A stretch of DNA of 16,348 nucleotides from Bacilli bacterium (GTDB lineage Bacteria > Bacillota_I > Bacilli_A > ML615J-28 > CAG-698): assembly GCA_023228385.1 (NCBI GenBank), contig JALOBF010000022.1, forward strand, positions 1 to 16,348, read 5' to 3'. Shown here in pieces: positions 8,204 to 15,660 of the stretch; within the stretch, counting starts at the first letter, position 1, and every line of letters starts with the position of its first letter. The position numbers and the translations under genes are program-made. The notes under the pieces were generated by a model. That model was not told the DNA's origin. It did not search any database and saw nothing but the letters and a program-made list of their open reading frames with translations.

Positions 8204-8756
8204 ATATCAACATTAACAAATTACGATATATCGCTTTTACTTCCTCTTTTTGCGCTTCAGAAAGATCATAAATAAATCGCTCCTCTTCATCTTTTACTGT
8301 CGCAATATGGTGACCAAGAATAATACCGTCTTTTATAACATATACATCAGGAACAATTATTTCTTTTAAACCTTTCTTTTCAAGCAAATCGCCGACAATA
8401 CCGTCCAAATATCCTAATAATATTAGATATTCAGCAGTTCGCTCTTTCCGCATTTGGTAAATATCAATATATAATATTTTTTCTATTCCCATTTCCGCGG
8501 CAACATCATTAAGGAGGGGAACACAAGCAATACAAAATGGACATTCAGCATAACGGGTATCAAAACCAAACAAAACAATATTAACACCGGGATTAACCGT
8601 AAACGCATTAATTACTTCCTTATATCCGACTTTCTTATAAACATGCTCAACGTCTCGCATCATTGGATAATCATCAACAAAACAATTTTTTGTCTGGCTG
8701 CAACCGCATAATAATATAATCATTATAATGATTGGCCAAAACATTACTTTTTTCAT
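8202..8756 (-). CDS. thioredoxin-fold lipoprotein
   Basis: 184-residue lipoprotein: hydrophobic signal peptide MKKVMFWPIIIMIILL and lipobox LLCGC, making Cys19 the lipidation site. The mature part has a thioredoxin-like layout. A strand NIVLFGF (59-65) leads to a CxxC active site CPFC (72-75) with a further Cys78 at the start of the helix, then a strand ILYIDIY (94-100) and a later VPDVYVIKDG that supplies the typical cis-proline region. It should act outside the membrane in thiol-disulfide exchange; the partner is unknown. The start ATG 8756 overlaps the pgi stop as ATGA, so it is translated from the glycolytic transcript. A bacteriocin-transport or Trx-like accessory protein is an alternative; I give no gene symbol. 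Confidence 0.8.
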   Translation of the reverse strand: MKKVMFWPIIIMIILLCGCSQTKNCFVDDYPMMRDVEHVYKKVGYKEVINAFTVNPGVNIVLFGFDTRYAECPFCIACVPLLNDVAAEMGIEKILYIDIYQMRKERTAEYLILLGYLDGIVGDLLEKKGLKEIIVPDVYVIKDGIILGHHIATVKDEEERFIYDLSEAQKEEVKAIYRNLLMLI

Positions 8757-10081
8757 AATTCCTCCAATGTTTTCTTTAACGATTCGTATCCTTTTCGGCC
8801 TAATAAGGCAAACATATTTTGCTTATAGGCTTCGACGCCTTCCTGATTAAAAGGGTTAATCTCAAGCAAATAACCACTCACCCCACACGTGAACATAAAA
8901 AAATAAAGCAATTGGCCGATGCTGTACGGAGTTAGGCGACTGATATTGATTATAATATTGGGTACATCACCACTAACATGAGCTAGGACGGTTCCTTTTA
9001 AAGCTTGCTTGTTTACTTCCTCTAATGTTTTTTGAGCCAAATAATTAAGGCCGTCAAAATCATTATTTTCAGTTGGAATCACCAAATCTATATCAGGCTT
9101 TAAAACATAGACAACCGTTTCAAAAAGATGTCGTCTGCCTTCTTGAACATACTGCCCAAGCGAATGCAAATCAGTTGTATATAGCGCAGAAGCAGGAAAA
9201 ATGCCTTTATAATCTTTACCTTCCGATTCTCCGTATAACTGTTTATACCATTCGCCAAAAAAATGCATTTTTGGTTCATAAGTTACGAGTAATTCAATCA
9301 ATTTTCCTTTTCGATATAAAAGATTCCTTATAGCGGCATAAAGCAATGCTTCGTTTTCAGGATAAAGTGTCGATTTATATTTTAAAGCAGCTTGAGCCGC
9401 ACCTTTAATTAATGCCCTAATATCAACACCGGAAACAGCTAAAGGTAATAACCCGACCGGAGTAAAAACTGAATATCGTCCGCCGATATTTTCAGGTATT
9501 GAAAAAATCTGATAATCATTTTTCATTGCTAAATCATAAAGGACACCTTTACCGATTGTGGTTGTGCAGTAAATTCTATTATTATGGTTACCACCATATT
9601 TTTTTTGCAGTAATTGCCGTAATAAACGAAAAGCAATTGCCGGTTCGGTTGTTGTCCCCGATTTAGAAATAACATTAAGAGAAAAATCTTTATCTTCTAA
9701 ATATTTCAGTAATTCAGCTGTGTACGTTGCAGACAATGTATTGCCGGCAAAAATTATTTTGATATTTTGCTTTTGGGGAAAATAATCTGATAGCATCGAC
9801 AGCACCGCTTGAGCACCAAGATATGAGCCACCGATACCAACTACAACTAAAACATCGGAATTCTTTAAAATCTTATCTTTCGTATTGACTATTCTGTCAA
9901 TTTCATTATCTTCAATATTTATCGGATAATCAATCCATCCAAGATAATCATTACCTAATCCCGTTTTTGAAAGTAATGTTTTTGCCGCTTCATTCACTTC
10001 TTGTTCAATGTTTTTTATTTCAGTTTTACTAATAAACGGCAAAACATAGCGATAATCAAAAGAAATCATATTTAACACCAT
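8753..10081 (-). CDS. pgi: glucose-6-phosphate isomerase
   Basis: Interconverts glucose-6-phosphate and fructose-6-phosphate in glycolysis, in the cytoplasm. The 442-residue protein is the short Bacillus-type Pgi. Signatures: VVGIGGSYLGA (80-90), SKSGTTTEPAIAF (139-151) which binds the sugar phosphate, ENIGGRYSVFTPVGLLP (197-213), GESEGKD (284-290) with catalytic Glu287, DLHSLGQYVQEGRR (304-317) with His306, and VEAYKQNMFALLG (416-428) with Lys420. The start is uncertain: ATG 10081 sits only three to four bases after AGGA, while an in-frame ATG at 10069 has GGTG six bases upstream and gives an N-terminus like Bacillus Pgi. It follows the S1-domain gene by four bases and overlaps the lipoprotein gene. 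Confidence 0.97.
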   Translation of the reverse strand: MVLNMISFDYRYVLPFISKTEIKNIEQEVNEAAKTLLSKTGLGNDYLGWIDYPINIEDNEIDRIVNTKDKILKNSDVLVVVGIGGSYLGAQAVLSMLSDYFPQKQNIKIIFAGNTLSATYTAELLKYLEDKDFSLNVISKSGTTTEPAIAFRLLRQLLQKKYGGNHNNRIYCTTTIGKGVLYDLAMKNDYQIFSIPENIGGRYSVFTPVGLLPLAVSGVDIRALIKGAAQAALKYKSTLYPENEALLYAAIRNLLYRKGKLIELLVTYEPKMHFFGEWYKQLYGESEGKDYKGIFPASALYTTDLHSLGQYVQEGRRHLFETVVYVLKPDIDLVIPTENNDFDGLNYLAQKTLEEVNKQALKGTVLAHVSGDVPNIIINISRLTPYSIGQLLYFFMFTCGVSGYLLEINPFNQEGVEAYKQNMFALLGRKGYESLKKTLEEL

Positions 10082-10085
10082 TTTC

Positions 10086-10454
10086 CTATTTTCTTATTTT
10101 AATTTTTTGGTCATCTTTATGTTTAGTATTAATCATTTGTTCTTCAATAAATATCGGTATCTGCTTTTCCAACGATTTAAAACCAATAATAAATTTCGGT
10201 ACCTCGCTTTTTACGCCGCGGCGGCGATGTGTAACTTTATAACTCAATTTTAATTTTTTATTGCCTTCATCAACATCCAAAACCTTAAGTTTTACTTGTT
10301 GTCCAACAATCACATAATCATTAATTCTTCTAACATAATTATCAGAGAATTCAGAGATATGTATCAATCCGTCGTACTCTCCGACTTTTACAAAGGCACC
10401 ATAACCTAAAATATTGGTAATGCGACCGCATACTATTTCTCCCTTTTTTATCAT
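10086..10454 (-). CDS. S1-domain RNA-binding protein (YugI/CvfD type)
   Basis: 122-residue protein with one S1/OB-fold RNA-binding domain at residues 3-74: KGEIVCGRITNILGYGAFVK, then DGLIHISEFSD, and VGQQVKLKVLDVDEGNKKLKLS, all classical S1 positions. A basic segment HRRRG (76-80) and a lysine-rich tail follow, which could add RNA affinity. Stand-alone proteins of this type in Bacillota (YugI, CvfD, GSP13) bind RNA or ribosomes and affect translation and stress responses; the exact role here is not visible. The start ATG 10454 has GAGGTG four bases upstream. A frame extends 27 codons further but crosses the promoter and has no ribosome site, so I exclude it. First gene of the S1-pgi-lipoprotein operon. 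Confidence 0.88.
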   Translation of the reverse strand: MIKKGEIVCGRITNILGYGAFVKVGEYDGLIHISEFSDNYVRRINDYVIVGQQVKLKVLDVDEGNKKLKLSYKVTHRRRGVKSEVPKFIIGFKSLEKQIPIFIEEQMINTKHKDDQKIKIRK

Positions 10455-10485
10455 GATACACCTCATTACTATTTGTCTTATAATT

Positions 10486-10514
10486 ATTATAGCATAAATA
10501 TTATTGATTGTTAA
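10486..10514 (-). promoter_or_regulatory. promoter of the S1-pgi-lipoprotein operon
   Basis: Minus strand: -35 TTAACA (10514-10509), 17-base spacer, -10 TATAAT (10491-10486) preceded by TGC, so an extended -10. It lies about 32 bases upstream of ATG 10454. Five of six -35 bases and all -10 bases match the vegetative consensus. Confidence 0.8.
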
Positions 10515-10552
10515 GATTAAAAAACGGAAATCCAAACGGATAAATAATTACT

Positions 10553-10587
10553 AGATATAAAAAACTTGACTAATAATAATCAAGTTT
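10553..10587 (-). terminator. rho-independent terminator of the nfu gene
   Basis: Eight-base perfect stem AAACTTGA (10562-10569) / TCAAGTTT (10580-10587) with a 10-base loop. On the minus strand it runs straight into TTTTTTATAT. It begins about 35 bases after the nfu stop and isolates it from the next operon's promoter. Confidence 0.8.
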
Positions 10588-10621
10588 GCAAATTATCCTG
10601 ATATTAATTTAAACCAAATTA

Positions 10622-10873
10622 CTAATCGACTTTTTCAACACCGATAACGCCCGGAACTTCTTCAAGCAGAATTGCTTCGATACCTTCTTTAAGGGTGAGA
10701 TCAGCACTAGAACAGCCGACGCAAGCGCCATGTAGCTTCACATAGACAATTCCCGCTTTCATCTGCACAAATTCAACATCGCCGCCGTCTCGTTGCAAAT
10801 ACGGCCTGATTTTATTAATTAAAGTTCTAACTTTTTTTTCGGTTTCTTCATTATTTGTTTTATTGTTATCCAT
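10622..10873 (-). CDS. NifU C-terminal-domain Fe-S scaffold protein
   Basis: 83-residue stand-alone NifU C-terminal (Nfu) domain, the same size class as Bacillus YutI. It contains the RPYLQRDGGDVEFV segment (23-36) and the Fe-S binding CVGCSSAD (51-58), whose two cysteines hold a [4Fe-4S] cluster across a dimer, then the LKEGIEAILLEEVPGVIGVE block typical of the family. It receives and passes Fe-S clusters to client proteins. The ATG at 10873 has AGGA a few bases upstream. A TATAAT at 10910-10905 gives it a possible own promoter, with no good -35. It sits downstream of yunB. Confidence 0.95.
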   Translation of the reverse strand: MDNNKTNNEETEKKVRTLINKIRPYLQRDGGDVEFVQMKAGIVYVKLHGACVGCSSADLTLKEGIEAILLEEVPGVIGVEKVD

Positions 10874-10904
10874 ATTATTTTTCCTTTCTTTGTTATATAT
10901 TAAT

Positions 10905-10910
10905 ATTATA
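10905..10910 (-). promoter_or_regulatory. -10 element upstream of the nfu gene
   Basis: Perfect TATAAT on the minus strand, 32 bases upstream of ATG 10873. At a 17-base spacing the -35 position reads TTTTAA, only a 3/6 match, so the promoter is weak or activator-dependent. nfu may also be read from the yunB transcript, as no terminator is seen between them. Confidence 0.35.
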
Positions 10911-10941
10911 CAACAAATATCTTATTTTTAAAAGAAAAATA

Positions 10942-11601
10942 CTAATCATTAATTGGATAAGGAATAAAATCATTATTTTTATTACTATAATAATAGCGGG
11001 GTACTTCACCTTGGATTATTTGAACAATTAAAGGGATTTCCATTGCAACTTGAACCTCATCGTGTTGAAACGGAATAATCGTTGCAAACATGACATGAAC
11101 ACTGACAAAAATAGTTAATAATGAATTGTTAATGCCGTAATGTTCACATTCGCTAATAATATCAACAATTATGCTGCCGACCGGATAAATCTTTATATTA
11201 ACAGAAGGCCCCAAATCGCCAAATAAGGTATCGGATAAAATAATTCCCAGCGGTAAGGACAGATTATTCAATTCTTGACTATCAAAACTCCGCAATAAAT
11301 CACTAAGATTTTCCGATATTTTTGCTGCAATTTGATTTACTTGGTAAGTATTTACAAAAATGCTTTCGACTTTATTGTTTTCTCCTATAATTATTTTTAC
11401 CATGTTTTCCAAATCAATATTTGGTAAAACTTCGGTTTTTATCGTTTTTGATATTAAGTTTGAAGCTTCAAGTTGCGCTTTTTGTTTAACATACATTTTT
11501 ACTCTTTGAGAAAAATAACCGCTTACAAAATTAACGCAGAATAAAAATAAAACCACAATTAATGTTGTTTTAATAAATATTTTTATTTTCTTAGATTTCA
11601 T
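10942..11601 (-). CDS. yunB: YunB-like sporulation protein
   Basis: 219 residues. Residues 9-28 form one membrane helix after a lysine-rich N-terminus, leaving a large extracytoplasmic (or intermembrane) domain. The stretch SLPLGIILSDTLFGDLG followed by IKIYPVGSIIVDI and GINNSLLTIFVSVHV (about 115-170), with a later VQIIQGEVPRYYY (193-205), matches the family pattern of YunB (PLG ... LGP ... PVG ... GIN ... GxVPxxY). In Bacillus yunB is a mother-cell sporulation gene of poorly defined role. The start is ATG 11601, five bases after GAGGG; an ATG four codons upstream lacks a ribosome site. It diverges from the CBS gene. Like cwlD, it hints at a spore-forming lineage. Confidence 0.82.
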   Translation of the reverse strand: MKSKKIKIFIKTTLIVVLFLFCVNFVSGYFSQRVKMYVKQKAQLEASNLISKTIKTEVLPNIDLENMVKIIIGENNKVESIFVNTYQVNQIAAKISENLSDLLRSFDSQELNNLSLPLGIILSDTLFGDLGPSVNIKIYPVGSIIVDIISECEHYGINNSLLTIFVSVHVMFATIIPFQHDEVQVAMEIPLIVQIIQGEVPRYYYSNKNNDFIPYPIND

Positions 11602-11642
11602 AAAATCCCTCATTTAATATATAGTTGTAAAAATAGGTTTAA

Positions 11643-11671
11643 TGTATATTTTTTATCTTTTTTATTATACT
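11643..11671 (+). promoter_or_regulatory. weak candidate promoter of the CBS gene
   Basis: Plus strand: -10 TATACT at 11666-11671, 18 bases before ATG 11690; the -35 position at 17-base spacing is TGTATA, a 3/6 match. The 88-base divergent gap with yunB is very A-T rich and I see no clear operator in it. No convincing yunB promoter was found on the other strand. Confidence 0.3.
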
Positions 11672-11689
11672 AATTTTTGAGGTGGAAAA

Positions 11690-12160
11690 ATGAAAATTAA
11701 AACTTTAATGACAAAAAAAGTGATTACCGCCAAAAAACAGGACAGAATATCACATATTGCAATGCTAATGGCTAACTATGATATCGGCATGGTTGTAATT
11801 ATTAATGATAATCGTGAAGTTTTAGGAGTTGTTACTGATAGAGATATTGTAATTCGCGCTTTAAGTCAAGGGAGATTTGAAGATGCTCCAGTAGAGACAA
11901 TTATGACTCAGCACTGCATTGATATCGACAAAAATGAAACGGCGATTAGAGCAATGGAAATGATGGGTGAATATCAAGTTAGGAGATTAGTAATTACTAA
12001 TGACGATAAAAAGTTGGTGGGTATAGTAAGTCTTGCCGATCTTGCTTTGGTTAAAAACACTAATAAACTGATAAACGAAATACTATACGAAATATCAATC
12101 CCGAATCCTCAAAAAGAAAAACCCTTAAAGTATTTGGAAGTAGAAGATTATCCATTATAA
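11690..12160 (+). CDS. two-CBS-domain protein
   Basis: 156-residue protein made of a CBS pair (Bateman module). The first CBS covers about residues 1-58 (VMxK-like LMTKKVITA, then VLGVVTDRDIVIRAL), the second about 66-125 (IMTQHCIDIDKNE, then LVGIVSLADLA). Such free-standing modules bind adenine nucleotides or related ligands and act as sensors, usually through an unknown partner; no catalytic domain is attached here. The last ~25 residues are a short polar tail. The start has GAGGTGG six bases upstream. It is the only plus-strand gene in the window, divergent from yunB and convergent with ispF, with which it shares a terminator. The ligand and target are not predictable. Confidence 0.92.
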   Translation: MKIKTLMTKKVITAKKQDRISHIAMLMANYDIGMVVIINDNREVLGVVTDRDIVIRALSQGRFEDAPVETIMTQHCIDIDKNETAIRAMEMMGEYQVRRLVITNDDKKLVGIVSLADLALVKNTNKLINEILYEISIPNPQKEKPLKYLEVEDYPL

Positions 12161-12187
12161 AAAAACGTGCTGCTGCACGTTTTTTTA
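12160..12187. terminator. bidirectional terminator between the CBS gene and ispF
   Basis: Perfect six-base G+C-rich core ACGTGC (12165-12170) / GCACGT (12175-12180) with a TGCT loop, extended by A-T pairs. It is flanked by an A run on the left and a T run on the right, so each strand ends in at least six T. It overlaps the ispF stop codon and starts at the CBS stop. Confidence 0.9.
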
Positions 12188-12685
12188 AAGTAATTTTTTA
12201 ATAATTGTTTTTTTCATAATTAAAACTACACATTCAGCAGCAATCGCTTCGCCTTTTCCGATATAACCCAACCCTTCGTTTCGAGTAGCTTTAACATTAA
12301 CAACTGACGGGGATATTTGTAATAGTCGGGATATATTTTCCCGCATTAAATTTATATATGGGGCAAGTACTGGCTTTTCCAGAATTACCGTAATATCCAA
12401 ATTGCAAATCTCATATTTGTATCGTTCAAGCAAGTCCCTTACCGTTTCAATAAAATAACTCGAAGTAATGCCAAGATATTTAGGATCATTATCGGGAAAA
12501 TGTGTACCAAGATCGCCTAACCCCAACGCACCGATAATTGATTCCGCCACTGTATGTAATACGCAATCGGCATCAGAATGGCCGACTAAACCTAACGGAT
12601 AGTCAATTGCGATACCACCAAGAATAAGTTTTCTTCCCCTGGCTAAACGGTGAACATCCCGGGAATGACCTATTTTATATTCCAT
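12185..12685 (-). CDS. ispF: 2-C-methyl-D-erythritol 2,4-cyclodiphosphate synthase
   Basis: Fifth enzyme of the MEP pathway to isopentenyl diphosphate; cyclises CDP-ME-2-phosphate and releases CMP. The 166-residue protein has the metal ligands Asp10 and His12 (RDVHRL) and His44 (in GHSDADCVLHTVAESI), the LGLGDLGTHFPD loop (55-66), and ATRNEGLGYIGKGEAIAA (133-150) carrying the CMP-binding Thr134 and Glu137. The usual ATT at that place reads ATR, a mild variant. The start ATG 12685 has GAGG five bases upstream; a TTG five codons earlier precedes that site and is rejected. The gene overlaps the ispD end by 11 bases, so the two are probably coupled, and it is the last gene of the mgsA operon. Confidence 0.95.
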   Translation of the reverse strand: MEYKIGHSRDVHRLARGRKLILGGIAIDYPLGLVGHSDADCVLHTVAESIIGALGLGDLGTHFPDNDPKYLGITSSYFIETVRDLLERYKYEICNLDITVILEKPVLAPYINLMRENISRLLQISPSVVNVKATRNEGLGYIGKGEAIAAECVVLIMKKTIIKKLL

Positions 12686-13355
12686 AATAACCTCGTTCAA
12701 TCATATATTCAACAATTCTTAAATCCCGTTCATAAGTGACCTTAATATTATCATAACTTCCTTCAACAATTTTTGGATTAATATCGAATTTTTTTCTAAT
12801 CAAGCTGATATCATCGGTGGCGATATATTTTTCTCTTTGGGCAGTCTCATATGCCTCCTGAAACATTTGCCGCGAAACTGCCTGCGGTGTCTGAATATGC
12901 CACAATTCATCACGATTTATTAACTCCACACTATTTTTATTTATTCGATATATTGTGTCAATAGCCTTAACAGCCAAAACAGCACAACCAAATTCCTTAG
13001 CTTTATAATATATATCAAGTATTTTTTCTTTTTTAAGTAACGGCCGGGCGGCATCATGAATTAAAACAATATCGCTTACCGCCAAGCGAATACCATTGGC
13101 AACACTATCCTGGCGAAATGGACCACCAAATGTCATTTTTATCTTGGTATCATCAAGGCCAAATATCGCTCCTTTAACCGCTAAATAATCCTTTTCACTA
13201 ACAACCACAATAATCTGACGACATTGGGGAATTTGCATAAACAAATCCAGAGAATAGCGAAATAACGGTTTGTCTTTTATTTTATATAAATTTTTATTAT
13301 AGGGCAATCCGGTTCTTTCGCCGGCTCCGGCCATAACCAATATCGCATCAAACAT
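12675..13355 (-). CDS. ispD: 2-C-methyl-D-erythritol 4-phosphate cytidylyltransferase
   Basis: Third enzyme of the MEP pathway; joins CTP to methylerythritol phosphate. The 226-residue protein shows the nucleotidyltransferase N-terminus MAGAGERTG (8-16) followed by Lys21, GGPFRQDSVANG (77-88), HDAARP (100-105), QTPQ (155-158), TDD (180-182) and NIKVT (203-207), all expected IspD positions. The first motif is slightly unusual: Met-Ala-Gly-Ala-Gly instead of Ala-Ala-Gly-x-Gly. The start ATG 13355 follows GGGGAG. It is 12 bases after the PAS/GGDEF-like gene and overlaps ispF. Confidence 0.95.
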   Translation of the reverse strand: MFDAILVMAGAGERTGLPYNKNLYKIKDKPLFRYSLDLFMQIPQCRQIIVVVSEKDYLAVKGAIFGLDDTKIKMTFGGPFRQDSVANGIRLAVSDIVLIHDAARPLLKKEKILDIYYKAKEFGCAVLAVKAIDTIYRINKNSVELINRDELWHIQTPQAVSRQMFQEAYETAQREKYIATDDISLIRKKFDINPKIVEGSYDNIKVTYERDLRIVEYMIERGYYGI

Positions 13356-13367
13356 AAAGCACTCCCC

Positions 13368-14912
13368 TTAATCTTTAAGCAATTTATCTAAAAAATCATC
13401 GCTTAAATCAATATCATAATTGGCTGGGTCTTCAATATGCTTTTTTGGTTGATAAACACTATAACGTTTCATATACTTATCATCACTCGCTAAATTCAAT
13501 GCATCAAATCCTGCTTTCACAATACTTTCGGCAGTTTGGACAACAACAGCATCAGATTTCACAACTCCAACCGAATTTTTTAAAATAAATTTCACTTCGT
13601 TAAGGTATATTTCATTACCTAAATAACCGGAATAATCATCGTCGAGATCGCGCAAGATTAAATCATATTTTTCAACATCTTCAACAATTAACGCATATTC
13701 GATTTGACCAACTTTATATATCTTTTTTGCTTCACCGGCATAAGTATTCAAATTACGGAAGAATTGAGAAATCACAATTTCACATCCGTCCTTGCCAATC
13801 TTATCATTAATTTCCGGTATATCTTTAACCGCAATAAGAATTAAAATAAAATTGAATGATTTAAAATTTTTTATATCATCTATTAAATTAACATAATTAA
13901 ACATTTCGATTTTAATCATTGAAAAATCAGTCCGGTACAATACAATATATTGTCGTTCTTCAAATTCAACCGTACTTTCTTCAAACCATTCAACACCGTT
14001 GATAGTATTTAATCGATAATAATTTTTGTTAATATGGTCATTAAAAGCCTTACGGGAATCAAAATTTTTTTTATCTTCTTCATGAATCAATTGCTCAAAT
14101 GCTGATCGATTAAGTTCATTTTCTTCAATTCCTAAAAGGCGGCACATCAAAGAATTTAATATAAAACGGTTCTTTCCAAAATCATAATAAGCAATTGGCT
14201 GACCCAATAAATCGAAGTAGATGTGCTGTCTTTTTCGAAACTCATTATTAACATTCTCCTTATATACTTCCGATAAAGTTAATTTCTGATTTATCAAGAC
14301 ATATCCTAATAATTTTCCATTTAAAATGATTTTTCTTTTCATTAATTGTAATGGAACAATATAATCATTATTGAAAACAAATTGAATTTTATAATTTCTT
14401 TCCTCAATTGTTTGAAAAAATTTAATAAATTGCTTGTAATTATAATTATTATTTTCAATAGTTACATAATTAAAATATTTCATCCAATTTTTTTTATCAA
14501 TATTAAAATTAAAAAACAATTCATAAAATTGATCAGTAAATATCATAAATCGTGACTTCTCATCAAGATAAACGTAAACTTGACTTTCAATATTAGAAGG
14601 CAATGCAATAAGTAGACTGGCCATTTTATTGTATTTGTACGAAGCGCGAGCATAGGCGGCACTGTTATATAAAAAAGCTATTAAAATTAAAATTGAAACA
14701 AATAAAATAATATCAATTTTAAAAATCTTAATGTCTTTGAAAATAATTAAAATAAAACCGCTAAAAGATATAATAAATAAGACTAATCCTACCACCGATA
14801 TTTTATTTTTATTTGCATAGGTATCAAGAATTAGTAAAACAGTGGCAAATAGGATTGGGATGAGTAGGGTGAATTTATTATCGACAAGAAACTCAATTAT
14901 TTGATTAATCAT
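13368..14912 (-). CDS. membrane PAS / degenerate-GGDEF signalling protein
   Basis: 514 residues. Three membrane helices lie at about 14-31, 38-58 and 66-86. A first PAS-like segment follows (about 100-210), then a clearer PAS domain at about 229-330 (AYYDFGKNRFILNSLMCRLLG, shown here with LIHEEDKKNF). Residues 351-490 have the outline of a GGDEF domain (VKDIPEINDKIGKDGCEIV where active enzymes have the IND/GH/GD pattern), but the GGDEF signature is replaced by GQIEY (402-406), so it should not make cyclic-di-GMP. The layout recalls the front of GdpP/YybT but no DHH/DHHA1 phosphodiesterase is attached; the protein ends in an acidic tail. It is probably a sensor or scaffold in the membrane. Start ATG 14912 follows AGGAG. 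It sits 18 bases after mgsA, before ispD. Confidence 0.75.
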   Translation of the reverse strand: MINQIIEFLVDNKFTLLIPILFATVLLILDTYANKNKISVVGLVLFIISFSGFILIIFKDIKIFKIDIILFVSILILIAFLYNSAAYARASYKYNKMASLLIALPSNIESQVYVYLDEKSRFMIFTDQFYELFFNFNIDKKNWMKYFNYVTIENNNYNYKQFIKFFQTIEERNYKIQFVFNNDYIVPLQLMKRKIILNGKLLGYVLINQKLTLSEVYKENVNNEFRKRQHIYFDLLGQPIAYYDFGKNRFILNSLMCRLLGIEENELNRSAFEQLIHEEDKKNFDSRKAFNDHINKNYYRLNTINGVEWFEESTVEFEERQYIVLYRTDFSMIKIEMFNYVNLIDDIKNFKSFNFILILIAVKDIPEINDKIGKDGCEIVISQFFRNLNTYAGEAKKIYKVGQIEYALIVEDVEKYDLILRDLDDDYSGYLGNEIYLNEVKFILKNSVGVVKSDAVVVQTAESIVKAGFDALNLASDDKYMKRYSVYQPKKHIEDPANYDIDLSDDFLDKLLKD

Positions 14913-14930
14913 AATTATTTCTCCTATATA

Positions 14931-15293
14931 TCAGATACTACCTTTCATCAACATTGCGGCGGTGTTTTTATTGGTTGCTAAAGGAACTTCATAAACATCG
15001 CACAAACGAAATAAGGCATTAATATCCGGCTCATGAGGTTGAGCGGAAAGAGGATCCCGGAAAAAAATCACCATGTCAATTTCTTCTTTGGCGACTTTTG
15101 CACCAATTTCTTGATCGCCGCCCAGTGGTCCTGATTTAAAACAGTTAATATTAAGACCGGTTTGTTCCATAATCATTCGACCGGTTGTTCCCGTAGCATA
15201 CAATGTATGCTGTTTTAAAAACTCCTGATATTCACGAGCAAACGCTATAATATCTTTTTTCTTCTTGTCATGAGCAATTAAGGCTATTCTCAT
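14931..15293 (-). CDS. mgsA: methylglyoxal synthase
   Basis: Converts dihydroxyacetone phosphate to methylglyoxal and phosphate, a bypass that relieves sugar-phosphate build-up. The 120-residue protein has ALIAHDKKK (4-12), the phosphate loop ATGTTG (33-38), SGPLGGDQEIGA (54-65) with catalytic Asp60, FFRDPLSAQPHEPDINALFRLCDV (written here in part: FFRDPLSAQPHEPD, 77-90) with Asp80, His87 and Asp90, and VPLATNKNTA (103-112). All expected active-site residues are present. The start ATG 15293 has GAGGTG six bases upstream; the GTG three codons earlier lies inside that site and is rejected. It is the first gene of an operon with the PAS/GGDEF-like gene, ispD and ispF, which links triose-phosphate level to isoprenoid synthesis only by co-transcription. 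Confidence 0.96.
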   Translation of the reverse strand: MRIALIAHDKKKKDIIAFAREYQEFLKQHTLYATGTTGRMIMEQTGLNINCFKSGPLGGDQEIGAKVAKEEIDMVIFFRDPLSAQPHEPDINALFRLCDVYEVPLATNKNTAAMLMKGSI

Positions 15294-15316
15294 AACTCTC
15301 ACCTCTTAACAAACTT

Positions 15317-15345
15317 ATTATAACATATATTTTATATAATTACAA
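15317..15345 (-). promoter_or_regulatory. promoter of the mgsA-ispDF operon
   Basis: Minus strand: -35 TTGTAA (15345-15340), 17-base spacer, -10 TATAAT (15322-15317) preceded by TGT (extended -10). The -10 is 23 bases upstream of ATG 15293. Confidence 0.75.
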
Positions 15346-15414
15346 AAATTAATTAAAGATAATTTGGAAAAAATAAGTTAATATAATTATATATGTAAAA
15401 AACTATTGACTAAA

Positions 15415-15480
15415 CCCCATTAATAACCTAAATAATAAAAAAAACAAAAGTTTTTACTCTTGCTCTAATTTAATATTCTA
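15415..15480. other. A-T-rich spacer without recognisable feature
   Basis: Part of the 850-base gene-free stretch between mgsA and the right-edge gene. Frames on both strands are broken by many stops and I see no RNA gene, promoter of note or repeat here. The rest of the stretch is covered by the repeat, hairpin and MITE entries. Confidence 0.6.
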
Positions 15481-15482
15481 AA

Positions 15483-15598
15483 GAAAGAGAACACCAATTT
15501 TAATACAATGCGTACACCTCAATAATTTTTAAGATTTTGCGTGCACCTGCCATTTTGGGTAGTATTTTTTGCGTACACCCAAAATGGTTGCGCACACC
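15483..15598 (+). repeat. repeat cluster A: TGCGTACACC-type decamers, possible transposon end
   Basis: Four decamers in the same orientation: TGCGTACACC at 15509, TGCGTGCACC at 15538, TGCGTACACC at 15570 and TGCGCACACC at 15589. A degenerate fifth, GAGAACACC, lies at 15487-15495. The first 65 bases (15483-15547) match cluster B at 58 of 65 positions. Between units 2 and 3 there is an 11-base perfect inverted repeat, 15550-15560 (CCATTTTGGGT) with 15577-15587. A compact array with a diverged outermost unit is what multi-site transposon ends (IS21-, Mu- or Tn7-like) look like, but no transposase gene is in the window. Iterons or regulator sites are the alternative. Confidence 0.6.
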
Positions 15599-15660
15599 AA
15601 ATTATACTTGAAATCTTGTATCTTCTTTAAAACTTACAAATAAACTAGGAATAATTAAAA

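Noticed and set aside
10455..10535. Longer N-terminus for the S1-domain protein
   Set aside because: The extra codons cover the promoter -10/-35 region, encode no S1 sequence and have no ribosome site; ATG 10454 has a good one.
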